DNA from: Oscillospiraceae bacterium
Lineage (GTDB): Bacteria; Bacillota; Clostridia; Oscillospirales; Oscillospiraceae
Reading direction: 5' to 3'
Assembly: GCA_017416245.1 (NCBI GenBank)
Contig: JAFQCX010000010.1
Span: forward strand, 1-64,000
Length of the DNA: 64,000 nt
Position numbers and translations under genes: made by a program. The first letter of the stretch is position 1. Each line of letters begins with the position of its first letter. Of the stretch, positions 8,451 to 16,965 are shown piece after piece. Below the pieces are notes generated by a model. That model searched no databases. It worked only from the letters and a program-made list of their open reading frames with translations, and was not told the DNA's origin.

Positions 8451-8482
8451 AAAAAGCGTGCAACGAAAGTTGCACGCTTTTT
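8451..8482. terminator. Bidirectional terminator between sigma gene and PFL gene
   Basis: Stem GCGTGCAAC with GTTGCACGC, loop GAAA, with A5 before and T5 after. It can end both the plus-strand sigma transcript and the convergent minus-strand PFL/ACT transcript. Confidence 0.8.
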
Positions 8483-8486
8483 ACAC

Positions 8487-8541
8487 CTCATCCGTCACGG
8501 CTTGCGCCGTGCCACCTTCTCCTCAAGGAGAAGGCTTTTTT
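8487..8541. repeat. Two-hairpin intergenic element
   Basis: CACGGC TTGC GCCGTG is followed by CCTTCTCC TCAA GGAGAAGG and a T-run. The second hairpin can act as a plus-strand terminator. The double-hairpin form looks like a dispersed clostridial repeat. Only this copy is present in the window. Confidence 0.5.
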
Positions 8542-9898
8542 AGTTCTTTAAGCTCTGCAGGGGGGCGGGGATGCGGCCGCCGCGGGCAATGAAATCTGCC
8601 GCGGATTCGCCATGTACGGGCATAACAGGAGCGCTGCCCAGCAGGCCACCCATTTCCACCCGGTCGCCTACGGTCTTGCCGGGGGCGGGGATGATACGAA
8701 CGGCGGTGGTCTTGGAGTTGACCATACCAATTGCCGCCTCGTCCGCAATGATAGCGGAGATGGTTGCCGCGCTGGTATCACCGGGAACGGCGATCATATC
8801 CAAACCAACGGAGCAAACGCAGGTCATAGCCTCCAGCTTGTCCAGTGTCAGGACACCGGATTCGGCTGCGGCGATCATACCCTCGTCCTCGGACACGGGG
8901 ATAAAGGCGCCGGACAGGCCGCCAACGTGATTACTTGCCATCACGCCGCCCTTTTTCACAGCGTCGTTCAGCAGCGCCAGGGCTGCGGTAGTGCCGTGTG
9001 TGCCACAGACCTCCAGGCCCATTTCTTCCAAGATACGGGCAACGGAATCACCCACTGCGGGAGTAGGCGCAAGGCTCAGGTCTACGATGCCGAAGGGCAC
9101 ATCCAGCCGTTTGCCGGCCTCCACGCCCACCATTTGACCCATACGGGTGATGCGGAAGGCGGTCTTCTTAATGGTTTCTGCCACCACATCAAAGGGCTGA
9201 CCCTTGACGCTTTGCAGCGCGTGGTACACAACGCCGGGGCCGGAAACGCCCACATTCAGCTCCACCTCCGGCTCGCCCACACCGTGGAAGGCGCCTGCCA
9301 TAAAGGGGTTATCCTCCACAGCGTTGGCAAAAACTACCAACTTTGCACAGCCCAAACCGTCGTTATCTGCGGTCAGTTCTGCGGTTTTCTTAATAATATT
9401 GCCCATTTTGGCAACGGCATCCATATTGATGCCCGCCTTGGTAGAGCCCACATTCACGCTGGAGCAGACCAAGTTTGTTGCTTTCATAGCCTCGGGGATA
9501 GAATCCATCAGAATCCAATCGCCCTTGGTACAGCCCTTCTGCACCAAGGCAGAAAAGCCGCCGATGAAGTTGACACCACACTCCTGCGCCGCCTTGTCCA
9601 TAGCGATGGCCAGAGGCACATAGGAATCCGTATTGCAGGAATTGCCCACGATTGCAATGGGGGTGACGGAAATTCGCTTATTCACAATGGGAATACCGAA
9701 TTCCCACTCGATCTCCTCGCCTACTTTTACCAGGTTTTCTGCCTTGCGGGTGATTTTATCGTAAATGCGGCGGGCGCACTCGTTCACATCCTCATGGGCG
9801 CAATCCAAAAGAGAGATACCCATCGTGATGGTGCGGATGTCCAAATGCCGCTTGTCGATCATATCCTGGGTGGCTAAAATATCCTTAAAACTCAGCAT
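8540..9898 (-). CDS. PFL family protein (UPF0210/DUF711)
   Basis: A 452-residue protein of the UPF0210/DUF711 family, sometimes called PFL family because its barrel resembles pyruvate formate-lyase. The conserved N-terminus ([14 protein letters not shown]), the [13 protein letters not shown] region and the Gly-rich C-terminal half support the call. The catalytic role is unknown in the literature I know. It is almost always paired with a small ACT-domain protein, as here: the ACT gene ends 9 bases upstream. This suggests control by a small ligand, probably an amino acid. The start has GAGGG upstream. Confidence 0.88.
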   Translation of the reverse strand: MLSFKDILATQDMIDKRHLDIRTITMGISLLDCAHEDVNECARRIYDKITRKAENLVKVGEEIEWEFGIPIVNKRISVTPIAIVGNSCNTDSYVPLAIAMDKAAQECGVNFIGGFSALVQKGCTKGDWILMDSIPEAMKATNLVCSSVNVGSTKAGINMDAVAKMGNIIKKTAELTADNDGLGCAKLVVFANAVEDNPFMAGAFHGVGEPEVELNVGVSGPGVVYHALQSVKGQPFDVVAETIKKTAFRITRMGQMVGVEAGKRLDVPFGIVDLSLAPTPAVGDSVARILEEMGLEVCGTHGTTAALALLNDAVKKGGVMASNHVGGLSGAFIPVSEDEGMIAAAESGVLTLDKLEAMTCVCSVGLDMIAVPGDTSAATISAIIADEAAIGMVNSKTTAVRIIPAPGKTVGDRVEMGGLLGSAPVMPVHGESAADFIARGGRIPAPLQSLKN

Positions 9899-9907
9899 AT
9901 CTTACCC

Positions 9908-10177
9908 TCACACTCTATGCATTGCCTTAAAAATTTCTGCGCGCTGCAATCTAATGGACAGACCCATTTCCTTGCCCTTCTCATCGAATTTTTGCGCAAG
10001 CTCAGCTACGGGACAGGTGGCATTGGACACGTCCACCACCATCATCATTGTAAAATAGCCCTGCATAACCGTTTGGCTGATGTCCAGCACATTTACATTG
10101 TAGGCCGCCAGATCTGTACATACTGTTGCTATGATACCTACACGGTCTTCACCAATTACTGTTACAATTGCTTTCAT
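9908..10177 (-). CDS. ACT domain protein (UPF0237)
   Basis: An 89-residue single ACT domain. The N-terminal GEDRVGIIATV loop is typical of amino-acid-binding ACT folds. It belongs to UPF0237, the usual partner of UPF0210/PFL family proteins, and is probably the ligand-sensing subunit. The start has GAGGTG upstream. It is followed at 9 bases by the PFL gene and preceded at 2 bases by the Dabb gene. Confidence 0.88.
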   Translation of the reverse strand: MKAIVTVIGEDRVGIIATVCTDLAAYNVNVLDISQTVMQGYFTMMMVVDVSNATCPVAELAQKFDEKGKEMGLSIRLQRAEIFKAMHRV

Positions 10178-10179
10178 AA

Positions 10180-10461
10180 TTACACCTCATAGTCAGCGCA
10201 CACGCGGGTGTCCAGAAAATCCCAGAAATGCTCCTTGGCTGCCTGGTGGGCAGGGTGGCCGGCATAGCTTTCCAAAGCCTCACGGCTTTCGAACTCGGAA
10301 TACAGAGCGCAATCCATACCGTTATAGGCTCTGCGGATCTCCATATGGGTAAGGCCGGGAATTACGCCTACCAGGGGCTCTAGCTGCTCCTTGATAATGG
10401 CAACTGCCTGGTCCTTGTCAACGCCTTCTTTTAATGTGTACAGAACAATATGTTTTACCAT
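10180..10461 (-). CDS. Dabb family stress-responsive alpha/beta-barrel protein
   Basis: A 93-residue protein with the Dabb pattern: MVKHIVLYTLKEG at the N-terminus, the conserved IPGLTHMEI segment, and AYAGHPAHQ-type residues (SYAGHPAHQAA) near the end. Members form dimeric ferredoxin-like barrels and are mostly of unknown function. First gene of the Dabb-ACT-PFL operon, with GAGGAG upstream of the ATG. Confidence 0.85.
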   Translation of the reverse strand: MVKHIVLYTLKEGVDKDQAVAIIKEQLEPLVGVIPGLTHMEIRRAYNGMDCALYSEFESREALESYAGHPAHQAAKEHFWDFLDTRVCADYEV

Positions 10462-10484
10462 AATTCTCTCCTCGTATTATGTTG

Positions 10485-10520
10485 GGATTGCCACGGGCGG
10501 CAAGCCGCCCTCGCAATGAC
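10485..10520. repeat. REP-like palindrome, family A copy 4
   Basis: ATTGCCACG, then GGGCGG CAAG CCGCCC, then TCGCAATGAC. It sits between the ispH-rpsA gene and the Dabb operon. Confidence 0.7.
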
Positions 10521-10536
10521 GTTAGGGGGTATGATT

Positions 10537-10566
10537 ATACCGGGACCGGTGAACCGGTCCCGGTAT
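10537..10566 (-). terminator. Strong hairpin after ispH-rpsA
   Basis: A perfect 14-bp stem, ATACCGGGACCGGT with its complement, lies 10 bases after the stop codon. There is no long T-tract, so it may be a weak terminator or a 3' end stabiliser. Confidence 0.5.
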
Positions 10567-10576
10567 GTAATGTCAA

Positions 10577-12589
10577 TTAAGCCTCTTCGGTAACCTCAGC
10601 AGTCTCTTCAACTGCTTCCTCAGCAGCCTCTTCAGCTACTTCCTCAGCAGCCTCTTCGGCTTCCTCTGCTACCGGCTCCAGCAGAGCGCGGATGGACAGG
10701 GAGATGCGCTTATTCTCAGCATCCACATCGGTGATCTTTACCTGAACCTCCTGACCCTCGGACAGAACATCCTCAGGCTTGCCGATGCGACGGTCAGCGA
10801 TCTGGGAAATGTGGATCAAGCCGTCAACACCGGGGATGATCTCTGCAAATGCGCCGAAGGTCATCAGCTTGACGATCTTAGCATCCACAACATCGCCAAC
10901 ATTGTATGCGGTCATGAACTTGTTCCAGGGATTCATTTCTGCGGTCTTGTAGCCCAGAGAGATCTTGTGCTTCTCAGCATCCAGAGCGATGACATAAACA
11001 TCGATCTCGTCGCCTACGGAAACAACCTCAGCAGGGTTCTTGATGCGGTTCCAGCTCAGCTCGGAAACGTGAACCATACCGTCTACGCCGCCGATGTCCA
11101 CAAATGCGCCGTAGGAAGTCAGGGACTTAACGGTGCCGTGGTACTTAGCTCCAACCTCGATCTCGTTCCAGATCTTCTCCTGTGCGGCCTTGCGGGTCTC
11201 ATAGGAAACAGCGCGGATAGAACCGATCACACGACGACGTGCGCGGTTAACCTCAGTGATCTTCAGCTCTGTGGTCTTACCAACCATAGAAGCCATATCG
11301 CCGCCCTTGGCGATGCCGGACTGGGAAGCGGGGATAAAGACGCGGATGCCCTTAACAGTAGCAACCAGGCCGCCCTTGTTCTCTTCGGTGATGGTGCCTT
11401 CCACGGTGGTCTTCTCTTCGCACCAGGTAGCCATCTCGTCCCAAACCTTCATACCTTCCAGCTTCTTTCTGGACAGCTGGCATACGCCCTCCTGATCGTT
11501 GACGCGGACAACGAATACTTCGATTTCGTCGCCAACCTTCAAAACATCCTCGGGCTTTACGCTGGGATCAGCGCTGACTTCATCATACGGAATATAACCG
11601 GCATGCTTGGTGCCCAGATCGATCTGGACTTCAGTAGCGCCGATACCGGTCACAACACCAACAACCTTATCTCCTGTATTTAAAGTCTTGATGGACTGCT
11701 CCAGAAGTGCTTCAAATTCCTCCTGTACAGCCTCAACATTCGTAATTTCGCTCATAGTCTTATTGACCTCCTTTATAATCCACGCCGGCGTAGATGCGCC
11801 AGCCGTGATTCCAACATCAGCTACACCGCGGAAAAATGCAGGATCCAGCTCCGATGCGTTATCCACCAGAGTAACCCTGTCGCAGTGCTCCCGGCAAATC
11901 ATTGCAAGACGGCCTGTGTTGGAAGAGTGGGTGTCACCTACAACGACCATGGCCTGACAAACTTTACTTAAGCTCGCCGCCTCGCTTTGCCGAAATTCAG
12001 TAGCTTTACATATTGTATCAAAAATTTTTACATTAGTAAACACTTTTTTTGCAAAATTTTCGCAGGAACGCCACAAAGATTCCGTGGAAGTGGTCTGACA
12101 GACCATACTGATGGGAAAATCCGGGGAAATTTCACCGGAATTTACCCAATTTTCCAGTTCCTTCACATTTTCAAAAATTTCGCAACGGGTACACCAGCCG
12201 GCAATTCCCTCCACCTCCGGGTGGGAGCGGGTGCCAATGATCACAGGCAGGCGCCCTTCTGCTTCTGCCTTACTTACAATGCCGTGGATGCGCTTGACAA
12301 AAGGGCAGGTAGCATCGATCACTTCCACGCCTCTTGCCTCCAGCGCCTCCTGCACCGCTTTGGTAACACCGTGAGATCGGATAATTACCGTCTGTCCCGG
12401 TTGCGCCTGCTGGGGCGCGTCGATCACCTCCACGCCCATTTCCTGAAAGTGGGAAACCGCGTGACGGTTATGGATAATAGGGCCTAAGGTGCAAACCTTT
12501 TTCCCTGACCGGGCTGCCTGCTCCACCAGCTCCACTGCCCGGTTGACACCAAAGCAAAAGCCGGCGCTCTCTGCTACATGGACGCTCAT
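10577..12589 (-). CDS. ispH-rpsA: IspH-ribosomal protein S1 fusion
   Basis: A 670-residue two-part protein. Residues 1-285 are 4-hydroxy-3-methylbut-2-enyl diphosphate reductase, the last step of the MEP isoprenoid pathway, with the three iron-sulfur cysteines at 12, 95 and 194. Residues about 305-640 hold four S1 RNA-binding domains, as in ribosomal protein S1. The tail of about 30 residues is almost all Glu and Ala. This fusion is known from clostridia; why the two are joined is not settled. It overlaps cmk by 4 bases (ATGA), so the two are translationally coupled. Confidence 0.95.
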   Translation of the reverse strand: MSVHVAESAGFCFGVNRAVELVEQAARSGKKVCTLGPIIHNRHAVSHFQEMGVEVIDAPQQAQPGQTVIIRSHGVTKAVQEALEARGVEVIDATCPFVKRIHGIVSKAEAEGRLPVIIGTRSHPEVEGIAGWCTRCEIFENVKELENWVNSGEISPDFPISMVCQTTSTESLWRSCENFAKKVFTNVKIFDTICKATEFRQSEAASLSKVCQAMVVVGDTHSSNTGRLAMICREHCDRVTLVDNASELDPAFFRGVADVGITAGASTPAWIIKEVNKTMSEITNVEAVQEEFEALLEQSIKTLNTGDKVVGVVTGIGATEVQIDLGTKHAGYIPYDEVSADPSVKPEDVLKVGDEIEVFVVRVNDQEGVCQLSRKKLEGMKVWDEMATWCEEKTTVEGTITEENKGGLVATVKGIRVFIPASQSGIAKGGDMASMVGKTTELKITEVNRARRRVIGSIRAVSYETRKAAQEKIWNEIEVGAKYHGTVKSLTSYGAFVDIGGVDGMVHVSELSWNRIKNPAEVVSVGDEIDVYVIALDAEKHKISLGYKTAEMNPWNKFMTAYNVGDVVDAKIVKLMTFGAFAEIIPGVDGLIHISQIADRRIGKPEDVLSEGQEVQVKITDVDAENKRISLSIRALLEPVAEEAEEAAEEVAEEAAEEAVEETAEVTEEA

Positions 12590-13266
12590 AGAGGGATCTT
12601 CTCCCCGATAATTTTCTTCATAGCGTCAATGACACCGTCAATATCCAGCTCGGAGGTATCCAGCTTGATAGAATCCTTTGCCATTTTCAGAGGGGCGATC
12701 TCCCGGTGGGTATCCTGATAATCCCGCTGCTGGATCTCCTTCAGCACCACCTCGTATTCTGCCGTCTGTCCCTTGGCAAGCAATTCGTCGGTACGGCGCT
12801 TTGCGCGGACTTCCGGGCTGGCGGTGAGGAAAATCTTCACGTCTGCCTTGGGCAGTACCACAGTGCCGATGTCACGGCCATCCATAATCACGTTATGGAC
12901 CTTTGCCACATCCCGCTGCATATCCAACAGCATTTCCCGCACCACTGCGTGGGCGGATACAAGGCTTGCCTTTTGGGAGATGTCCTGGGTACGGATCTCA
13001 CCGGTCACATCCATACCGTTCATGATCATATGCTGCTTGCCCTCTTCGTCGTATTCAATTTCGATGGTCAGCTCGTCGATGTAGCGCTCCACGCCGTCCA
13101 CATCCTTGGGGCTGACGCCCAGCAGATCCAAAAAATATGCCACAGTGCGGTAGATCGCACCGGTGTCCACATAGTAATAGCCCAGTTCTTTTGCCAAACG
13201 CTTGGCAATGGTGCTTTTGCCGGCGCCGGCAGGGCCGTCAATCGCGATTGCGTATGTCTTTGCCAT
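12586..13266 (-). CDS. cmk: Cytidylate kinase
   Basis: 226 residues. It phosphorylates CMP and dCMP with ATP. The P-loop GPAGAGKST is at residues 11-19, followed by the YYVDTGAIYR substrate region and MDGRDIGTVVLP. The ATG follows GGAGGAAATAATT. It couples by 4-base overlap to ispH-rpsA, the common clostridial arrangement. The upstream sigma gene ends 16 bases before it, so one long transcript from dnaG is likely. Confidence 0.95.
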   Translation of the reverse strand: MAKTYAIAIDGPAGAGKSTIAKRLAKELGYYYVDTGAIYRTVAYFLDLLGVSPKDVDGVERYIDELTIEIEYDEEGKQHMIMNGMDVTGEIRTQDISQKASLVSAHAVVREMLLDMQRDVAKVHNVIMDGRDIGTVVLPKADVKIFLTASPEVRAKRRTDELLAKGQTAEYEVVLKEIQQRDYQDTHREIAPLKMAKDSIKLDTSELDIDGVIDAMKKIIGEKIPL

Positions 13267-13282
13267 AATTATTTCCTCCTGA

Positions 13283-14314
13283 TTATCCCTGCTGACGCAG
13301 TTTTAACAAGGCTTCCGCCTCTATTTTCAGAATTTCGTCCTCTGTCAGCCCCAGGGCTTCTCCTGCCTGCCGGGGTGTTTTGGGAAGGCCGCCCTCCAAG
13401 CCAAAGCGCAGTGTCAGCAGCTTTGCCTCCTGTTCGTTCAGTGTGGAAAGCAACTCTGTGACCCGCTGGCGGGTTTGGAAATATGCGGTGTTTTCCACCG
13501 CCTGCTCATCATCCGGTGTCTGCTCCTTGGGCTGCCGCGCCTGCTCAACCTTTTGCTTCAAGCGCGCCTGGGTGAGCATTGCCTCATAGACCATTGCTTC
13601 CTCGACAGTTACGTGGATGGCCTCGGCTATCTCCTCCAAGGTGGGGTTTCTGCCCAACTCGCCAAGAAGCTTTTGGTCCGCATCCCGATAATCCTCCATC
13701 CCCTGACGGAGCTTCTGTCCGATGCCGTTACAGTGAGCCTGTATCAGCACCGCCTTTGCCAGATACTGGTCGATCCACCAGTTTGTGTGGTTTACATAAT
13801 CTCCTTCTGCATAACACAGAATGCCTTGCCACAGGCCCATACTTCCCTCCTGGATCAGATCCAGCAAAAGGATACCGCGGCCTGTCATTTGGCAGGCCCG
13901 TTCCACCACACGGCTGAGGGACAAATCTGTCAGCTGCTGACAGACGGAATCATCGCCCGCAGCATACCGCGCTGCCAGCAAGTTAACATCTCCACAGGCG
14001 GGAATCGCTGACAGCTCTTCCAAATACAGGCGCAGAGGGTCATTCTCCTCCAGGCCCTGTAAAAGCCGGCCGCTTTTTGCCAGCTTTTCCTCCAGCTTTA
14101 AGCGCGCAGCATTTTCTCCGCTGCCGCCAAGCTTCGGTAGCTGGGAAACATCCAGGGTAATGTCCTGCTCCTCTAAGCAGAGCAGCGCCTCCTGGGCTTC
14201 CTCCTCCGACATATCCTCCAGCAGGCGCAAACAATCGACCGCTGAAATTACATCGCCTGTATGCAGTTTATCCAACGCCAACTCCCAGGAAGATGGCTCA
14301 AATGTAAATTCCAT
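13283..14314 (-). CDS. Divergent sigma-70 family protein
   Basis: 343 residues. Residues about 10-60 resemble sigma region 1.1. Residues about 130-200 keep the core-binding LLDLIQEGSMGLWQ, but the -10 reading segment is altered: the usual FSTYATKWIRQ is replaced by VNHTNWWIDQYLAKA. A region 3-like helix bundle and a region 4 helix-turn-helix (LNEQEAKLLTLRFGLEGG) follow. It may bind core polymerase but recognise different or no -10 DNA. It overlaps the preceding sigma gene by one base (TAATG), both behind dnaG. Sigma family is clear; the role is unknown. Confidence 0.8.
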   Translation of the reverse strand: MEFTFEPSSWELALDKLHTGDVISAVDCLRLLEDMSEEEAQEALLCLEEQDITLDVSQLPKLGGSGENAARLKLEEKLAKSGRLLQGLEENDPLRLYLEELSAIPACGDVNLLAARYAAGDDSVCQQLTDLSLSRVVERACQMTGRGILLLDLIQEGSMGLWQGILCYAEGDYVNHTNWWIDQYLAKAVLIQAHCNGIGQKLRQGMEDYRDADQKLLGELGRNPTLEEIAEAIHVTVEEAMVYEAMLTQARLKQKVEQARQPKEQTPDDEQAVENTAYFQTRQRVTELLSTLNEQEAKLLTLRFGLEGGLPKTPRQAGEALGLTEDEILKIEAEALLKLRQQG

Positions 14315-15174
14315 TAGCTTAGAAAATCCTCCAATCCCAAGCCTGCGCCCAATGTTTGCAGCTTGTCCATTGCCTGCTGCGCCAGTTGTCTTGCCCGTTC
14401 CTTGGAAACACCCAGCTTTTCGCCGATCGTTTCAAAGGAATAGCAGGTATCATCCTCCATACCGAACCGCAGGCGCAAAACCAGTTGCTGTCGCTGGGGC
14501 AGCTGCTCCAACAGCGCATTGATGGTTTTCTCCAGCTCCTGACGCACCAGAGCTTCCTGAGGCTGGGGGGCTTGCAGGTCTTCCAAAAGAACACCCAGCG
14601 TGCCATCCTCCTCACCGGCAGGCGCATCCAAGGAACAGACCTCCGGCACCAAGGACAGATACTCCTTGACCTTCTTTGCAGAAAAGCCTGTTCTGTTTGC
14701 GATCTCCTCTGCCTCCGGCTCCCGTTCCAGCTCCTGTTGCAGGGCGGTTTTTGCCCCAAGCACCTTGCGGATTCGCTCCGCAGTATGTACCGGCACGCGG
14801 ATCACGCCTGCGTGGTTCAAAATGCACCGGCTCACGCCCTGCCGGATCCATTTAGTGGCATAGGTGGAAAACCGATAATCCAAGGTGTAGTCGAATTTCT
14901 TGGTGGCGATCAGCAGGCCGATACTGCCCTCCTGAATAAGATCCAGCAGGGGTACGCCTCTGCCCACATATTCCTTTGCCACCGATACCACCAAGCGCAA
15001 ATTGGCGCTGACCATTTTGCGGATGGCATTCTCGTCCCCTTGGTTGCACAGCTTTGCCAATTCCCGTTCCTCCTCAGGGGTCAGGCGGGGAATGGTGTGG
15101 ATCTGCTGCAGATACTGCTGCACCCCATCCTCCCCGTGGCTGACGGGAATCTCCTGCTCCTTCAGTAGGGTCAT
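14314..15174 (-). CDS. RpoD-like sigma-70 factor
   Basis: 286 residues with full regions 1.2 (YLQQIHTIPRLTPEEE), 2 (DLIQEGSIGL, then FSTYATKWIRQGVSR at the -10 reading helix), 3 (IRVPVHTAERI) and 4 (SFETIGEKLGVSKERARQL). It lacks region 1.1, so it resembles group 2 or a shortened primary factor. The start overlaps the dnaG stop by 4 bases; dnaG-rpoD is the classical macromolecular synthesis order. A second sigma gene follows by 1-base overlap. Whether this is the housekeeping factor cannot be decided from the window. Confidence 0.88.
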   Translation of the reverse strand: MTLLKEQEIPVSHGEDGVQQYLQQIHTIPRLTPEEERELAKLCNQGDENAIRKMVSANLRLVVSVAKEYVGRGVPLLDLIQEGSIGLLIATKKFDYTLDYRFSTYATKWIRQGVSRCILNHAGVIRVPVHTAERIRKVLGAKTALQQELEREPEAEEIANRTGFSAKKVKEYLSLVPEVCSLDAPAGEEDGTLGVLLEDLQAPQPQEALVRQELEKTINALLEQLPQRQQLVLRLRFGMEDDTCYSFETIGEKLGVSKERARQLAQQAMDKLQTLGAGLGLEDFLS

Positions 15175-16922
15175 AGTTTCGTTCCCTTGCTTTCCTTCAG
15201 CTTGTTGCGCAGAGCCAAAAGGTCATCATCTGTGCTGACCTGTCTGCTCTGCTGCTCTTCCAGAATGATCTTTACGCAATCCCGGAAGGCTCTTTCATTC
15301 ACAGGGCCTGTCTGCTTTTGGCAGATGCCTGCAATATGGGAAGCCTCCTCGGCGGTCAGATCCTCCAGCACACCCAGGGACACTTCCCGTCCCTGCTGGT
15401 GGCGCTTTTGCATTTGACCGTACACCCGCCCCAGCAAATCTACAGAGAAGTGCTCCTGTGTGAGGTTTGCACAGACATCAAGCAACGCAGGTTCCCGCAG
15501 CGCTTGCGCAAGCACGGTTTCCTCCGCCAGGGCGGATTTCATATTGTCATAGCGGATAGACCTATCCTTGGGCTGCAGCGCCTTCATAGGCTCCAGGGAT
15601 GTCTTTTCCTGTTTCTTTTTATCCCGGGCAATGCGGCGCTTAAAGGCCTTTCCGATCTCCATTTTCATAGCGTCGCTGCTGATCCCGGCAGCTTCCGCCA
15701 CCCGTCCACCGTAGACCTCCCGTTTGATAGAGCTGTCTAAGGTAGAGATCAGCTCCGCTGACTCCTGCACATAGCGGATCTTCTGGTCATCGATTGCCAA
15801 ATCGTATTTTTTACGAATCACATTCAGCTGATATTCCACCCGGTTGGCAGAGTCCTCCAGCAAAAGCCGGAATTTGTCCGCGCCGAATTTCTTCAAAAAC
15901 TCATCCGGGTCTTTGGCATCCTGCACGTGGAGAACCTTTACCCGCAGGCCTGCTTTTTCCAAAATGGGAATGGCGCGGGCGGTGGCATTTTGACCTGCCT
16001 TGTCGGAGTCGTAAAGAAGAATGATCTGCTCGGCATACCGGGTCATCAGAGCCGCCTGCTCCTCGGTAAGGCTCGTACCCAAAGAGGCAACAGCATTATC
16101 GAAGCCATACTGGTGCAGTGCCACCACGTCCACGTTGCCTTCCACCAGGATCAGGCTGTTTTCCTTGGTCTTTTTGGCAAGATTCAGGCCAAACAGATTC
16201 TTTCGTTTATTGAAAATAAGGGTTTCCGGGGAGTTCAGGTATTTGGCAACATCTTCATCCTTTTTCAGCGTTCTTCCGCTGAAGGCGATCACATTGCCCC
16301 GCACATCAATCACCGGGAACATCAGCCGGTCCCGGAAACGGTCGAAGATATTGCCGTTTTTCTGAGATATGGACACAAGGCCGGAATCCTTCAATTCCTG
16401 TTCAGTGTAGCCCTTGGCTTTCATGGCCTTCACTAAGCTATCCCACGTATCGGGGGCATAGCCCACACCGAAGGTGGTGAGGATACCTTTGGTCATACCT
16501 CTGCCCAAGGCATAGCCAAGAGCAGCCTGCCCCACAGGGGCATACAGCTGGCTGTGGAAGAAGCGGGCAGCTTCCTTGTGCAGCGCCCACAGGCGCTCCT
16601 GCGCCCGGTAGCGGCTTTGGTACTGCTCGTCCTCCGGCACTTCCATCCCTGCCCGCTTGGCAAGGGATCGGACTGCATCGGGGTAGCTCAGCCCCTCCAG
16701 CTCCATCATAAAATTGATGACGCCGCCACCCTTGTGGCAGCCAAAGCAGTAGTAGATACCCTTTTCGGGTGCTACAGAAAAGGAGGCTGTCTTCTCCCCG
16801 TGGAAGGGACAAAGGCCAAACATATTTCCGCCGGAACGCTTTAAGGTCACATACTGGCCTACCACATCCTCAATGGGATTGCGGGCTACCAATTCATCAA
16901 TAAATGACGGAGGAAATGCCAT
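15171..16922 (-). CDS. dnaG: DNA primase
   Basis: 583 residues. It makes RNA primers at the replication fork. The CHC2 zinc finger ligands are Cys38, His41, Cys59 and Cys62. The primase core and TOPRIM domain (ILVEGNVDVV and LLYDSDKAGQ) follow, and the C-terminal third is the helicase-binding region. The ATG has AAGGAGAGGG upstream. It leads the dnaG-sigma-sigma-cmk-ispH series of tightly spaced minus-strand genes. A TATAAT on the minus strand about 30 bases upstream may be its -10 box. Confidence 0.95.
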   Translation of the reverse strand: MAFPPSFIDELVARNPIEDVVGQYVTLKRSGGNMFGLCPFHGEKTASFSVAPEKGIYYCFGCHKGGGVINFMMELEGLSYPDAVRSLAKRAGMEVPEDEQYQSRYRAQERLWALHKEAARFFHSQLYAPVGQAALGYALGRGMTKGILTTFGVGYAPDTWDSLVKAMKAKGYTEQELKDSGLVSISQKNGNIFDRFRDRLMFPVIDVRGNVIAFSGRTLKKDEDVAKYLNSPETLIFNKRKNLFGLNLAKKTKENSLILVEGNVDVVALHQYGFDNAVASLGTSLTEEQAALMTRYAEQIILLYDSDKAGQNATARAIPILEKAGLRVKVLHVQDAKDPDEFLKKFGADKFRLLLEDSANRVEYQLNVIRKKYDLAIDDQKIRYVQESAELISTLDSSIKREVYGGRVAEAAGISSDAMKMEIGKAFKRRIARDKKKQEKTSLEPMKALQPKDRSIRYDNMKSALAEETVLAQALREPALLDVCANLTQEHFSVDLLGRVYGQMQKRHQQGREVSLGVLEDLTAEEASHIAGICQKQTGPVNERAFRDCVKIILEEQQSRQVSTDDDLLALRNKLKESKGTKL

Positions 16923-16965
16923 ATTACCCTCTCCTTTCCTGAAAATTATCTTATATTATATCACA

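Noticed and set aside
8612..9877. Long plus-strand frame antisense to the PFL gene
   Set aside because: It arises from codon bias on the opposite strand of a well-supported gene.
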